This document shows positions 29,191 through 38,900 of a DNA stretch of 64,000 bases, in pieces (the stretch's first letter is position 1; each line of letters starts with the position of its first letter). The notes under the pieces were generated by a model. That model was not told the DNA's origin. It did not search any database and was given only the letters and a program-made list of their open reading frames with translations. The translations under genes were made by a program, and so were the position numbers. The DNA comes from Pseudomonas entomophila (lineage in GTDB: Bacteria; Pseudomonadota; Gammaproteobacteria; Pseudomonadales; Pseudomonadaceae): positions 1-64,000 of the forward strand of contig NZ_JARPQB010000007.1 of the NCBI RefSeq assembly GCF_029478665.1, read 5' to 3'.

Positions 29191-32100
29191 ATGACCACCA
29201 TCGCCTCCCTTGGCCTGCAGATCGACTCCGGCGATGCCGTTGAGGCGAAAGATAACCTCGATCAGCTAACGGATGCCGGTAAGCGCAGTGAGGAGTCGGC
29301 TGGCCGAACTGGACGCGCCTGGGAGTCCGCCCTGGGCAGCCTGCAGGGCGATACCCGGCAAATCGTGCAGGAACTACAGACGCTCAACGCCAAGCAAACT
29401 GAGCTGGCGCAGCAGATGGCCACTGTAGGGCGCGCCGTTACCAGTGCCTCCACGGCGTTCAGTAGCGCCGCAGCGAACATTGGGGCTTTTCGTACTGAGG
29501 TCGCGCAGGCAGGCAAGGTGCAGGAGGGGCTTACCAGTGCCACGGATGCTGGCGCCCAGGCCGGCCGGCGCGCAGCCGAATCCGCCGCTGAGCAGCAAGC
29601 CAGGATTCTGGCAGTTGCAAAGGCCTCGCTGGAGGCCAGCCAATACGTCCAGTCACTTAACCGGGCGACCGAGCAAAGCGCCGAGGTCACCGCCAAGGCG
29701 AATGCTGTGCTGTCGGACAGTGCCAGCCGGCAGGCAGCCATCAACAGTCGGGCCCAGGCCCTCATCGCCACGGAGGAGCGCCAGGCGGAGGCGGCGAAGA
29801 AGGCCGCTGGCGCGCACCGGGAAGAAGGCCAGGCGCTTGAGGAACTGCTCGGCAAGATCGACCCGACCGTGGCTGCCATGAGCCGGCTGGACCAGATGGA
29901 GCAGAAGTTGAAGGGCTTCCGCACCAGTGGCGCGCTTGATGCGGAGACGTTCGGCGAGTACCAGGCGAAGATCGATCAGGCGCGCACAGCCTTGGGTGGC
30001 GCTGATGCTGCACTGAACAGAACCGGCATGACGGCCAAGCAGACCGCTGCAGCACTGCGCATGGTCCCGATGCAGTTCAGCGACATCGTGGTGTCATTGC
30101 AGGCCGGCCAGGCGCCCATGCAGGTTATGCTTCAGCAGGGCACTCAATTGCGGGATAGCTTCGGTGGTATCGGACCAGCAGCGAAGGCAATGGGCGGCTA
30201 TGTGGCTGGGCTAGTAACCCCGCTGACTGCCGTAGGAGCCGCACTTGCCGCTCTGGGTCTAGCGTACTATCAAGGTAGTAAGGAGCAAGATGCGTTTCTT
30301 CAGAGCCTGGTGACGACCGGAAATGCAGCGGGCGCCACGACATCTGGCCTGGCTGCAATGGCGAGACAGGTTGGCTCAACCGTTGGCACCACGGGAGCGG
30401 CTGCTGCTGTTCTGGCTCAACTCGCAGGGACCGGAAAAATAGTCAGCTCCAGCTTTGAGCAGATCGCGATTGCCGCGCTTTCGTTCGAGAAGGCGACTGG
30501 AAGGGCTGCGTCTGAAACTGTGGCTGAATTTGCAAAACTTGCAGATGATCCAGTCAAGGCCGTAGTTGCCCTTAACGAAAAGTATCGCTTCTTGACCGCG
30601 GCAGTTTTCAGTCAGATTCATGCACTTCAAGAGCAAGGAGATACCCTTGGAGCTCAGCAAATTGCCGAGGGTGCATATGCGGATGCTTTGACAAAGCGCG
30701 CCGGAGAGATACAGCGTAATTTGGGGTATGTAGAGCGTGCCTGGGACTCTGCTAAGGGGGCGGCTAAGGGGGCCTGGGATGCATTTCTCGACATCGGTCG
30801 AGAGGAGACCTTTGAGGACAAGCTCCGTCAACTTGAGCAGCGAGCGAACATTGGTGCTGGCGGTCTAGGAGGCGGGCTTCTGTCCGGTTTTGAGGCTGCC
30901 CAGGGCAGCACAACAGAGATTGGCAAAGAGTGGACTGGGGTTCTTCAGCAGGAGGTTGATGACCAATCCAAGGCTCGAGCAGCCATGTTCGAGGCGGAGG
31001 CCGTAGAGCGCGGCACCAAAGCCTATCAGGCCCTTCAGAAGGCTATCGACAGCACAGCACCGAAGTCTGAAAAACTGAAGAAAGCGCTTGATGAAAATAG
31101 GCGGCAAGTCGCAGAGGCTCGCCGCGCTGGCTACACGATTACTGCTGAGCAGGAGACCGCCCTGGAGGCGCAGACCAAGGCTAAATTCAAACCGGCCGCA
31201 GCGCGTTCTTCAGCGGTTGATTTATCCAGCTTCAACGACCAAAAGAATGCGTTGAGCGCCATCCTTGCCGAGTACAAAAACCACCAGAAGGAGCTGGATG
31301 CGGCGCAGAAGGCCGGGATCATCTCCCAGGAGTCGTACGCCTCCCAGCGCGCCGCGATCATCGAGCAGCAGAAGGCCGAGGTCACCAACGCCTATGAGGC
31401 CGAAATCAAGGCCCTGGAGGACGCAAAAGGCCGGAGCAGCACCAACGCCCAGCAGCGCATTCAGCTTGACCAGAAGATTGCCGACGCGCGGGCCGCCATG
31501 GTCAAGGCGCAGAAGGATGCTGACTCGGAATTGGCCGTGCTCGCCACCAATGAGCAGGGCCGCCTGGCCAAGCAGGCGAGGGCGGTGCAGACCTACACTG
31601 ATGCCCTTGATCAGCAGGTCAAGGCCCTGAGGCTTCAGGGGCAGCGAGCTGCCGATGGTCTGGGCCTTGGCGATCGCCAGCGCGCCTTGCAGGACCAGCA
31701 GAACGGCATCACCGACCGGATGAACCAGCAGCGGCTGGACCTGGCCAATCAGTACGGCGACGGCTCCCGCGGCATGAGCCTCGACGAGTACAACCAGAAG
31801 CTGGCAGCCCTGAAAAAGACTGAGCGGGACCTGCAGGAAACGACCATCGTCAACTACGACGCCATGACGGCGGCGCAGGGTGACTGGCGAAACGGGGCAT
31901 CGTCTGCGTTCAGCAGTTACCTGGAGCAGGCTCGGGACGTTGCAGGCCAGACCCGCACGCTGTTCAGCAACGCTTTCTCCAGCATGGAGGACGCGATCGC
32001 AAACTTCGCCATCACCGGCAAGCTGTCGTTCTCCGACTTCACTAAGTCGGTGCTGGCGGACATGGCCAGGATCGCGACGCGGCAGGCGATCACCGGCATT

Positions 32101-32604
32101 GCCGGCAGCCTTTTCGGATCGGTCATCGGTGGGTTCTTTGGTGGTGGTGCCTCGGCAGTTGGCGAGGGAACCATGACCGGGTTCAGCGAGGGTTCATTTG
32201 TGGCGAACGCCAAGGGCGGGGTGTACGACTCACCGAGCCTCTCGCACTTCAGCAACCAGGTGCACAGCACGCCCCAATTATTCGCCTTCGCGAAGGGGGC
32301 GGGCGTGTTCGGTGAGGCGGGTCCGGAGGCAATCATGCCGCTGACCCGGGCGCCGGATGGCAACCTCGGGGTGCGCGCTGTGGGTGGAACCTCGGGAGCG
32401 TCGAGTGCCGGCATGGAGCAGAAAATGGAGATCACCATAAATATCAACCGCGACGGGTCGGGCGACGTGGAAGCTGATACCGAGCTTGGGCAGAAACTGG
32501 CACCACAGTTCCTCCAGATGGTGCGCGCCGAGATCGCCAGCAACGAGCGGAAGACGCTCGGTCCCAGCGGAGCCACCTGGCGCGCAATCAAAGGGAGAGC
32601 CTGA
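29191..32604 (+). CDS. Tail tape measure protein
   Basis: 1137 residues, the longest helical protein in the window. N-terminal MTTIASLGLQIDSGDAVEAKDNLDQL is the lambda-family tape-measure start; long coiled-coil stretches follow (30-220, 640-860). A hydrophobic helical section lies at about 325-350 (GGYVAGLVTPLTAVGAALAALGLAYY). The C-terminal region contains SFSDFTKSVLADMARIATRQAITGIAGSLF and FGEAGPEAIMPLTR, both usual in lambda H-type proteins. It sets tail length and is ejected at infection. Overlaps gene M by one base. Confidence 0.93.
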   Translation: MTTIASLGLQIDSGDAVEAKDNLDQLTDAGKRSEESAGRTGRAWESALGSLQGDTRQIVQELQTLNAKQTELAQQMATVGRAVTSASTAFSSAAANIGAFRTEVAQAGKVQEGLTSATDAGAQAGRRAAESAAEQQARILAVAKASLEASQYVQSLNRATEQSAEVTAKANAVLSDSASRQAAINSRAQALIATEERQAEAAKKAAGAHREEGQALEELLGKIDPTVAAMSRLDQMEQKLKGFRTSGALDAETFGEYQAKIDQARTALGGADAALNRTGMTAKQTAAALRMVPMQFSDIVVSLQAGQAPMQVMLQQGTQLRDSFGGIGPAAKAMGGYVAGLVTPLTAVGAALAALGLAYYQGSKEQDAFLQSLVTTGNAAGATTSGLAAMARQVGSTVGTTGAAAAVLAQLAGTGKIVSSSFEQIAIAALSFEKATGRAASETVAEFAKLADDPVKAVVALNEKYRFLTAAVFSQIHALQEQGDTLGAQQIAEGAYADALTKRAGEIQRNLGYVERAWDSAKGAAKGAWDAFLDIGREETFEDKLRQLEQRANIGAGGLGGGLLSGFEAAQGSTTEIGKEWTGVLQQEVDDQSKARAAMFEAEAVERGTKAYQALQKAIDSTAPKSEKLKKALDENRRQVAEARRAGYTITAEQETALEAQTKAKFKPAAARSSAVDLSSFNDQKNALSAILAEYKNHQKELDAAQKAGIISQESYASQRAAIIEQQKAEVTNAYEAEIKALEDAKGRSSTNAQQRIQLDQKIADARAAMVKAQKDADSELAVLATNEQGRLAKQARAVQTYTDALDQQVKALRLQGQRAADGLGLGDRQRALQDQQNGITDRMNQQRLDLANQYGDGSRGMSLDEYNQKLAALKKTERDLQETTIVNYDAMTAAQGDWRNGASSAFSSYLEQARDVAGQTRTLFSNAFSSMEDAIANFAITGKLSFSDFTKSVLADMARIATRQAITGIAGSLFGSVIGGFFGGGASAVGEGTMTGFSEGSFVANAKGGVYDSPSLSHFSNQVHSTPQLFAFAKGAGVFGEAGPEAIMPLTRAPDGNLGVRAVGGTSGASSAGMEQKMEITININRDGSGDVEADTELGQKLAPQFLQMVRAEIASNERKTLGPSGATWRAIKGRA

Positions 32605-32942
32605 TGGCAATCGAAACCTTTCGCTGGCCCACCGAGCGCGGCGAGACACCCGACATCCAATATCGGGTGCGGGAGTCTCGCTTCGGCGGCGGATACCGGC
32701 AGGTCGTGGGCGATGGCCCGAACAACAAGGAAGACAGCTACCCGGTGACCATCACCGGGAGGAAGTCCCGGGTGCTGGAGGTCATGGCCTTTTTCGACCG
32801 GCACGCCGGCGCGAAGGCCTTCCTCTGGAGCACCCCGCTCGGTGAGCTGGGGCTGTTCACCTGCGTCGACCCCAAGCCGACCCCCATGGGCGGCGAGCAA
32901 TTCAAGGTCACCGCGACCTTCCGGCGAGCCTTCCACCCGTAA
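32604..32942 (+). CDS. Minor tail protein M-like
   Basis: 112 residues of the phage minor tail (lambda M) family: beginning AIETFRWPTERG, with YRVRESRFGGGYRQVVGDG, LEVMAFFDRHAGAKAFLWSTPLGE and ending FKVTATFRRAF. It forms part of the tail tip. Adjacent to L, K, I and J in lambda order. Confidence 0.9.
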   Translation: MAIETFRWPTERGETPDIQYRVRESRFGGGYRQVVGDGPNNKEDSYPVTITGRKSRVLEVMAFFDRHAGAKAFLWSTPLGELGLFTCVDPKPTPMGGEQFKVTATFRRAFHP

Positions 32943-32951
32943 GGAATCACC

Positions 32952-33701
32952 ATGTCACTGATCAAAGACATCCAGCTGCTCCAGCCGGGCAGCGAAGTGC
33001 TGCTGTTCGAGCTCGACGGTTCGGACTGGGGCGCCGACATCCTGCGCTTCCACGGGCATGCGATCCCGCACTCGCCCACGGAACTGGCAGCAGCAGGCGC
33101 CAATGCCGACCAGCTGCCGGCCAAATCTATCTGGTGGCAGGGCAATGAGTATGGCGCCTGGCCGATGCATATCGAGGGCATTGAAGCGAACTCGGACGGT
33201 ACCGCCGTACGCCCGACGATTTCGGTTGGCAACGTTGGCGGGCGGATCACTGCTCTGTGCCTGGCCTTTGACAACCTGCTCGAGTTCAAACTGACCATTC
33301 GGTACACGCTGAAACGATACTTGGACGCAGCGAATTTTCCAGGCGGGAACCCTGATGCCGACCCGACAGAGGAGAGCACAGAAGTCTGGTACATCGACCA
33401 GAAGGTTTCCGAGAACGGGACCACGGTGTCGTGGGAGTTGGCCAGCCCGGGGGATGTTGGCGGCGAGAGCATCGGCCGCCAGATGACCCAGCTGTGTCAC
33501 TGGGCGATGACCAACGGCTACCGTGGGCCGAGCTGCGGCTACACCGGGCCTTACTTCGACTTCGACGGCAACCCCACGGATGACCCGGCCAAGGATCAGT
33601 GCAATGGCTGCCTGGATACGGGCTGTGCTGTTCGCTTCGGCCAGGGCAACCAACTCAATTTCGGCGGCTTCCCGGCTGTCTCCTTGATCGCCAGGAGCTG
33701 A
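32952..33701 (+). CDS. Minor tail protein L-like
   Basis: 249 residues of the lambda L family. The C-terminal third holds the cysteine set that in lambda L binds an iron-sulfur cluster: QLCHWAMTNG, PSCGYTG, DQCNGCLDTGCAVRFG. The N-terminal two thirds are beta-rich with IEANSDGTAVRPTISVGNVGG. Forms the tail tip hub with M, I and J. Confidence 0.9.
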   Translation: MSLIKDIQLLQPGSEVLLFELDGSDWGADILRFHGHAIPHSPTELAAAGANADQLPAKSIWWQGNEYGAWPMHIEGIEANSDGTAVRPTISVGNVGGRITALCLAFDNLLEFKLTIRYTLKRYLDAANFPGGNPDADPTEESTEVWYIDQKVSENGTTVSWELASPGDVGGESIGRQMTQLCHWAMTNGYRGPSCGYTGPYFDFDGNPTDDPAKDQCNGCLDTGCAVRFGQGNQLNFGGFPAVSLIARS

Positions 33702-33703
33702 TC

Positions 33704-34471
33704 ATGTTGAAACACATCCTCGCCGCCGTGCAAGCGCACGCCGCGGCGGAGTACCCGCGCGAATGCTGCGGGCTTATTCTGGCCGTGGGCCGGAAGCAGA
33801 TCTATTTCCCTTGCGCGAACGTGGCCACCGATCCGACCGAGGAGTTTCGCATCGCGCCCGAGGAGTACGCCGAGGCAGAAGACCAGGGCCAGGTGATCGG
33901 CATCGTGCACTCACACCCCGACGCCACCAACAGGCCGTCGCCGCGCGACCTGGCCATGTGTGAGGCGACCTGTCTACCGTGGCACATCCTGTCGTGGCCG
34001 GAGGGAGACTTGCGAACCATCACGCCAACGGGTGAAACACCGCTGCTGGGTCGCTCGTTCGTGCACGGCGCCTGGGACTGCTGGCAAGTTTGCGCCGACT
34101 GGTTCCGGCGTGAGTGGGGACTGGAGTTTCCAGCCTACGCTCGCGAGGACGGTTGGTGGGAGCATGTCGCTGGGCCGAGCCTGTACGAGCAGGCCTACAA
34201 GGCTGCCGGGTTCTACCAGGTGGACCGCCCCGAACGCGGCGACATGATCGTCATGGCAGTGGGCCGGGCGGCGCACCCGAACCACGCGGGTATTTTCCTC
34301 GGCGACGATCCAAAGCTGCCGGGCGAGCAGGCCGAGCTGTACGGGCCTGGCCCGTTTCTCCTGCACCACCTGTACGGTCGGCCGTCCGAGGTCATCATCT
34401 ATGGCGGTCCTTGGCATGACCGTGCCCGCCTGATCCTGCGGCACCGCACAAATCATCCAAGCGCAAAATGA
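33704..34471 (+). CDS. Tail tip K-like protein, JAB plus NlpC/P60 domains
   Basis: 255 residues from ATG 33704. The N-terminal JAB/Mov34 metalloprotease-like domain has PRECCG (Glu19) and HSHPDATNRPSPRD (two His and an Asp). The C-terminal NlpC/P60 domain has catalytic Cys in WDCWQVCADWFR and His in PNHAGIFLGD. Lambda K has the same two-domain order and is thought to aid tail assembly and local peptidoglycan cutting during entry. Follows L by two bases. Confidence 0.9.
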   Translation: MLKHILAAVQAHAAAEYPRECCGLILAVGRKQIYFPCANVATDPTEEFRIAPEEYAEAEDQGQVIGIVHSHPDATNRPSPRDLAMCEATCLPWHILSWPEGDLRTITPTGETPLLGRSFVHGAWDCWQVCADWFRREWGLEFPAYAREDGWWEHVAGPSLYEQAYKAAGFYQVDRPERGDMIVMAVGRAAHPNHAGIFLGDDPKLPGEQAELYGPGPFLLHHLYGRPSEVIIYGGPWHDRARLILRHRTNHPSAK

Positions 34472-34501
34472 TATCATTTCGCTTTTTCAATAGAGTGAGT
34501 T

Positions 34502-34849
34502 ATGCGGCTAGCAATGATTGCATTTGGGTTTGTTCTGCTGGGTGGTTGTTCAACGAAGCCGATGAACGACCTGTCTGGCACGTATTATCCGGAGACATAC
34601 ACTACCTCCAAGCAACCCCAAGAATTTGCTGCGTGTGTGCACGATGCTTGGAGCTCTAGAATGACCGCAGTGACTCAACCACTCGAGAGCGGGTATCGAG
34701 TTTCTTGTGGAGTGTTTGGAGATCCGCTTGGTCAGGTAGATGTAAGGCCGTTGAACGGTGAGACTGCCGTTTGGTTCTACGACGGAGTGATTCTGCTTGG
34801 GAATCAAGCTGGCGAAGAACAGAGAGTGGCAGTGCTGAACTGCCTGTAG
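34502..34849 (+). CDS. Small lipoprotein inserted between K and I (Cor-like position)
   Basis: 115 residues with signal MRLAMIAFGFVLLGGC (lipobox LLGGC, Cys16). The mature domain has a conserved-looking Cys pair (FAACVHDAW, YRVSCGVFG) and a C-terminal Cys. It is AT-rich and has its own terminator. Lambdoid phages place cor-type exclusion lipoproteins near the tail-tip genes, so the same role is plausible. No direct family match. Confidence 0.72.
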   Translation: MRLAMIAFGFVLLGGCSTKPMNDLSGTYYPETYTTSKQPQEFAACVHDAWSSRMTAVTQPLESGYRVSCGVFGDPLGQVDVRPLNGETAVWFYDGVILLGNQAGEEQRVAVLNCL

Positions 34850-34874
34850 GGGTATCGACCCTGACTACATAAGT

Positions 34875-34898
34875 ACCGCCGAAAGGCGGTTTTTTTTG
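34875..34898 (+). terminator. Terminator after small lipoprotein
   Basis: ACCGCC-GAAA-GGCGGT followed by a run of T. Confidence 0.85.
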
Positions 34899-34908
34899 GA
34901 GTAATGAA

Positions 34909-35493
34909 ATGGCGTCATCTCCGATTTGCGCTCCCATGACTACCATCAAACTCTCTGGATCCCTTGCCCAGAAGTTCGGTAGGACCCACCACCGCCAGCT
35001 TGACAGCGGCGACACCTGGGAGGTGTTCAAGGCCTTGAAGGCCACGCTGGCCGGATTCGAAGAAGAGATCCGGCGCCTCGATGGCCTAGGCCTGCGTTTC
35101 GCCGTGTTCCGCAATCGGAAGAACGTCGGTCTCAATGACATGGGGCGCGGCGGCACCCGTGAGCTGCGGATTGTGCCGGTGATCGAGGGCAGCAAGCGTG
35201 CAGGTCTGCTTCAGACCATCATCGGCGCGATCATGATTATCGCCAGCCCGTTCACTGGCGGGTACACGTTGGCGCCGGGCATCGCTCTGGTTGCTGGCGG
35301 CGTCATCCAGATGCTCAGCCCACAGGCCAAAGGCCTGTCACAGAGTGCCGCTCCTGAGAACCTGCCGTCCTACGCTTTCGGCAGCGCCAAGAACACCACC
35401 GCCAGTGGCAATCCGGTGCCCATCTGCATCGGCGATCGCCGATGGGGTGGGGCAATCATCTCGGCCTCGATCTACGCAGAGGACAAGGCTTGA
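34909..35493 (+). CDS. Tail assembly protein I-like
   Basis: 194 residues of the lambda I family. There is an N-terminal ubiquitin-like part (KLSGSLAQKFGRTHHRQLDSGDTWEVFKALKATLAGFEEEIRRL), then RELRIVPVIEGSKRAG, a glycine-rich hydrophobic segment (LLQTIIGAIMIIASPFTGGYTLAPGIALVAGGVIQML), and a tail with SAPENLPSYAF-like sequence. GGAGTAATGAA precedes; an inner ATG at 34936 (MTTIKLSG) is an alternative start. Confidence 0.88.
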   Translation: MASSPICAPMTTIKLSGSLAQKFGRTHHRQLDSGDTWEVFKALKATLAGFEEEIRRLDGLGLRFAVFRNRKNVGLNDMGRGGTRELRIVPVIEGSKRAGLLQTIIGAIMIIASPFTGGYTLAPGIALVAGGVIQMLSPQAKGLSQSAAPENLPSYAFGSAKNTTASGNPVPICIGDRRWGGAIISASIYAEDKA

Positions 35494-35544
35494 ATTCTTG
35501 GGCGGCTTTCAGATAAAAATTGTGCTTTTGGGGATGGGGTGGTG

Positions 35545-35913
35545 ATGCAAAAACAGCTTTTGGAAAGCGGCATTTGTGTTTTGCGATCAGATTCTGTGAA
35601 CGAAGCATTGGATAGATGGACTCTTGTTGGTGAGGTCCTTGACCCAGTAAAGGCACATCAGTGTCGCTATGTAATTCTCTTCCGTGAAGAGAAGGGACGG
35701 TTTACCGTTGACTGCATCCTTGAAATCGAAAACTTGGTGGTCGATGACATGCGCCAGTTTTACTGCGATGTCACTAAACGGACGTTAACTCTCGATCAAG
35801 GCTTTATTGGTGAGCTGGGGCTAGCCTTTACAGGGCCGACCCCACTCGAAACCCCAATTATCATGCTTCCATTTTCTAAGTATTTCACCGCATTCTTATC
35901 ACGGCCACAATGA
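35545..35913 (+). CDS. Accessory protein inserted between I and J
   Basis: 122 residues from ATG 35545 (in-frame GTG codons lie at 35539 and 35542). A mixed alpha/beta sequence with WTLVGEVLDPVKAHQCRYVILFREEKGRFTVDCILEIENL and no signal or membrane segment. AT-rich, flanked by its own terminator; another moron. Function unknown. Confidence 0.65.
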   Translation: MQKQLLESGICVLRSDSVNEALDRWTLVGEVLDPVKAHQCRYVILFREEKGRFTVDCILEIENLVVDDMRQFYCDVTKRTLTLDQGFIGELGLAFTGPTPLETPIIMLPFSKYFTAFLSRPQ

Positions 35914-35930
35914 ATCGACCTTTCAAGAAT

Positions 35931-35952
35931 AACCCGCTTCGGCGGGTTTTTT
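35931..35952 (+). terminator. Terminator before J
   Basis: AACCCGC-TTCG-GCGGGTT followed by TTTT. Read-through would be needed for J unless antitermination operates. Confidence 0.85.
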
Positions 35953-35969
35953 ATTGCCCGGAGGAAAGC

Positions 35970-38900
35970 ATGGGCTCAGCACTTCCCACAGAGATCACCG
36001 GCGCCAAGGGTGGCGAGAAGAAGCCTAAGGCTCCCTACGAGGCTCCCGACAGTCTACGGTCCACCAACGTTGCAAAGGTCCTGCTGGCGGTGGGCGAGGG
36101 CGAGTTCGACGGCACGCCGACGGACCGCGAGATCTACCTCGACAACACCCCGATCATGGACGCCAGCGGCAACGTTAACTTCCCCGGCGTGAAGTGGGAG
36201 TGGCGCAGCGGCGCCATCGAACAGGACTACATTCAGGGCATCCCGGCCGTTGAGAGCGAAACGTCGGTCGGCGTCGAACTGCGCAACGATGCGCCGTGGA
36301 CGCGGGCGCTCAGCAACACCCAGCTGTCGGCGGTGCGCCTGCGCTTCAGTTGGCCGCGCCTGCTCAGTCAGGACCCGAACACTGGCGACACCAACGGCTA
36401 CCGCATCGAGTACGCCGTTGACGTGGCCACCGACGGCGGCGCATTCGTGGAAGCTAATCTGGGCGCCGTGGACGGCAAGACCACCAGTACCTACCAGCGC
36501 TCTGTGCGTGTCGACCTGCCGAAAGCGCTGACCGGCTGGACCCTCCGCGTGCGCCGCCTGACGCCGAACCAGAACACCGGCGCCGTCGCCGATACGATGA
36601 CCATTGCGGGCTACACCGAGATCATCGATCAGAAGCTGCGCTACCCAAACACTGCGCTGCTCTACATTGAGTTCGACGCCGAGCAGTTCCAGAACATCCC
36701 GTCGGTGACCGTGAAGTGCAAAGCCCGGCGTTGGCCGGTGCCGACCAACTACGACCCGATCGCCCGCTCCTACAGCGGCACTTGGGACGGGACTTTCAAG
36801 CAGGCCTGGACGAACAATCCGGCGTTCGTCACCTACGGCCTCTGCGCTGAAGACCGCTTCGGCCTGGGCAAGCGCATCAAGTCGTGGATGGTCGACAAGT
36901 GGGAGATGTACCGCATCGCCCAGTACTGCGACCAGCTGGTGCCGGATGGGGTAGGGGGCCAGGAGCCGCGCTTCCTGTGCGACATGAACCTGCAGGGCAA
37001 AGCCGAGGCCTGGACGCTGCTACGCGACCTGTCGGCGATTTACCGGGGCATGGTGTACTGGGCCCAGGGTTCGCTGTTCATGCAGGCCGACATGCCGCGC
37101 GCGCAGGACTTCGACTACGTGTTCACCCGGGCCAACGTCATCGACGGCGAGTTCACCTACGGCGGCGCCGAGCGCAGCACGCACTACAGTCGCGCCCTGG
37201 TCAGCTACGACAACCCGGGCAACAACTACGACACCGACGTGATCCCGGTCACTGACCTGGCGTTGCAGCGCCGGTATCAGGACCGGCCCATCGAGATCTC
37301 GGCCATCGGCTGCACGCGGGCCAGTGAGGCCCAGCGTCGCGGGAAGTGGGCGTTGCTGAGCAACAACCAGGACCGCACCGTCACCTTCAAGACCGGCATG
37401 GAAGGGCGCATTCCGCTGCCTGGCCACGTCATCCCGGTGGCGGATGAGCTGCTGTCGGGGCGCCCGAACGGTGGCCGCATCGCCACCGCAGCCGGCAAGA
37501 TCGTGACCCTGGACCGCGACACCCAGATCAAGACTGGCGACCGACTGATCATCAACCTGCCCAACGGCAGCGCCCAGGGCCGAACTGTAGCGTCGGTCGC
37601 CGGGCGTGCCGTGACCGTGACCACGGCCTACAGCGCGCCGCCCGAGCCTGAGCTGCAGTGGGCCATCGACGCCGACGACCTGGCGGTCCAGCTGTTCCGC
37701 GTACTGAAGACCTCGCGCACCGCCGAGGGCGAGTACGAAATCACGGCGTTGGAGTTCAACCCGAGCAAGTTCGCCGCAATCGACACCGGCGCAAAGCTCG
37801 AAGAGCGGCCGATCAGCATCATCCCGGTAACGACCGTGCCGCCGCCGGCGAGAGTGACCCTGACGTCCGGCTACGCGATTGCCCAGGGCCTGGCCGTCAG
37901 CACGATGACCATCGCCTGGCCCGCCGTGGAAGGAGCCGTGGCCTACGACGTGGAATGGCGCAAGGACAGTGGCAACTGGATCCGCCTGCAGCGCACCGGC
38001 ACCGCTTCGGTGGATGTTGTTGGCATCTACGCCGGCCAGTACCTCGCGCGCGTCCGTGCCGTCAGCGCCTTCGACATCATGTCTACCTGGCGCAGCTCCG
38101 CGCTCACCGAGTTGAAAGGCAAGGAGGGTGCACCGCCAGCGGTGTCGTTCCTCACTACCACCCCGTTGGTCTACGGCACTCGCCTGAAATGGGGCTTCCC
38201 CGCTGGTGCCGAAGACACCCAGCGGACAGAGCTCTGGCAGAGCAAGACGACCGATCGCGCTGACGCCGTCAAGCTCGGTGACTTCGCCTACCCGCAAGCC
38301 GAACATGAGATCCACGGCCTAATGGCCGGGGTGGAGTTCTTCTACTGGGCTCGCCTGGTGGATCGAACCGGGAACATCGGTCCGTGGTATCCCGCGGGTG
38401 TGGGTGTTCAAGGGCGTTCGAGCTCGGACCAGTCCGAGTATGAGGAGTACTTCCGCGACAAGATCGGCAACGGCGCTCTGTATCCCGAGCTGCGGAAAGA
38501 GATCGAGCTGATCTCGGGCGATGGTCCCGGGTCGGTCAATGACCGCGTGGAGCAGGCGAAGGACGAACTCTATGAGCGCATCGACCAGCTGACCGACGCT
38601 CTGGCATACGACCCGGCCAAGGCCTACGCCAAGGGTGAGGTTGTGCGACAGGGGCAGCGTCTGTTCCAAGCGATAGTCCCCGTACCAGTCGGCGCTGCGC
38701 CGCCTGACGTCAACTACTGGGCCGATATCGGCACAATTCTCGAAACTGCGAATGCTCTCGCGCTCCAGGTGCAGCAAAACACTGCTGATATCGAGACCAT
38801 TGACGGCAAGGTCACGGCCTCGGCCAGCCAGATGAACGCCCTGCAGGCCGCCTGGCGCGAGGACGATGGCGAAGGGGATCTTGCTGACGCTCTGCGCGGC

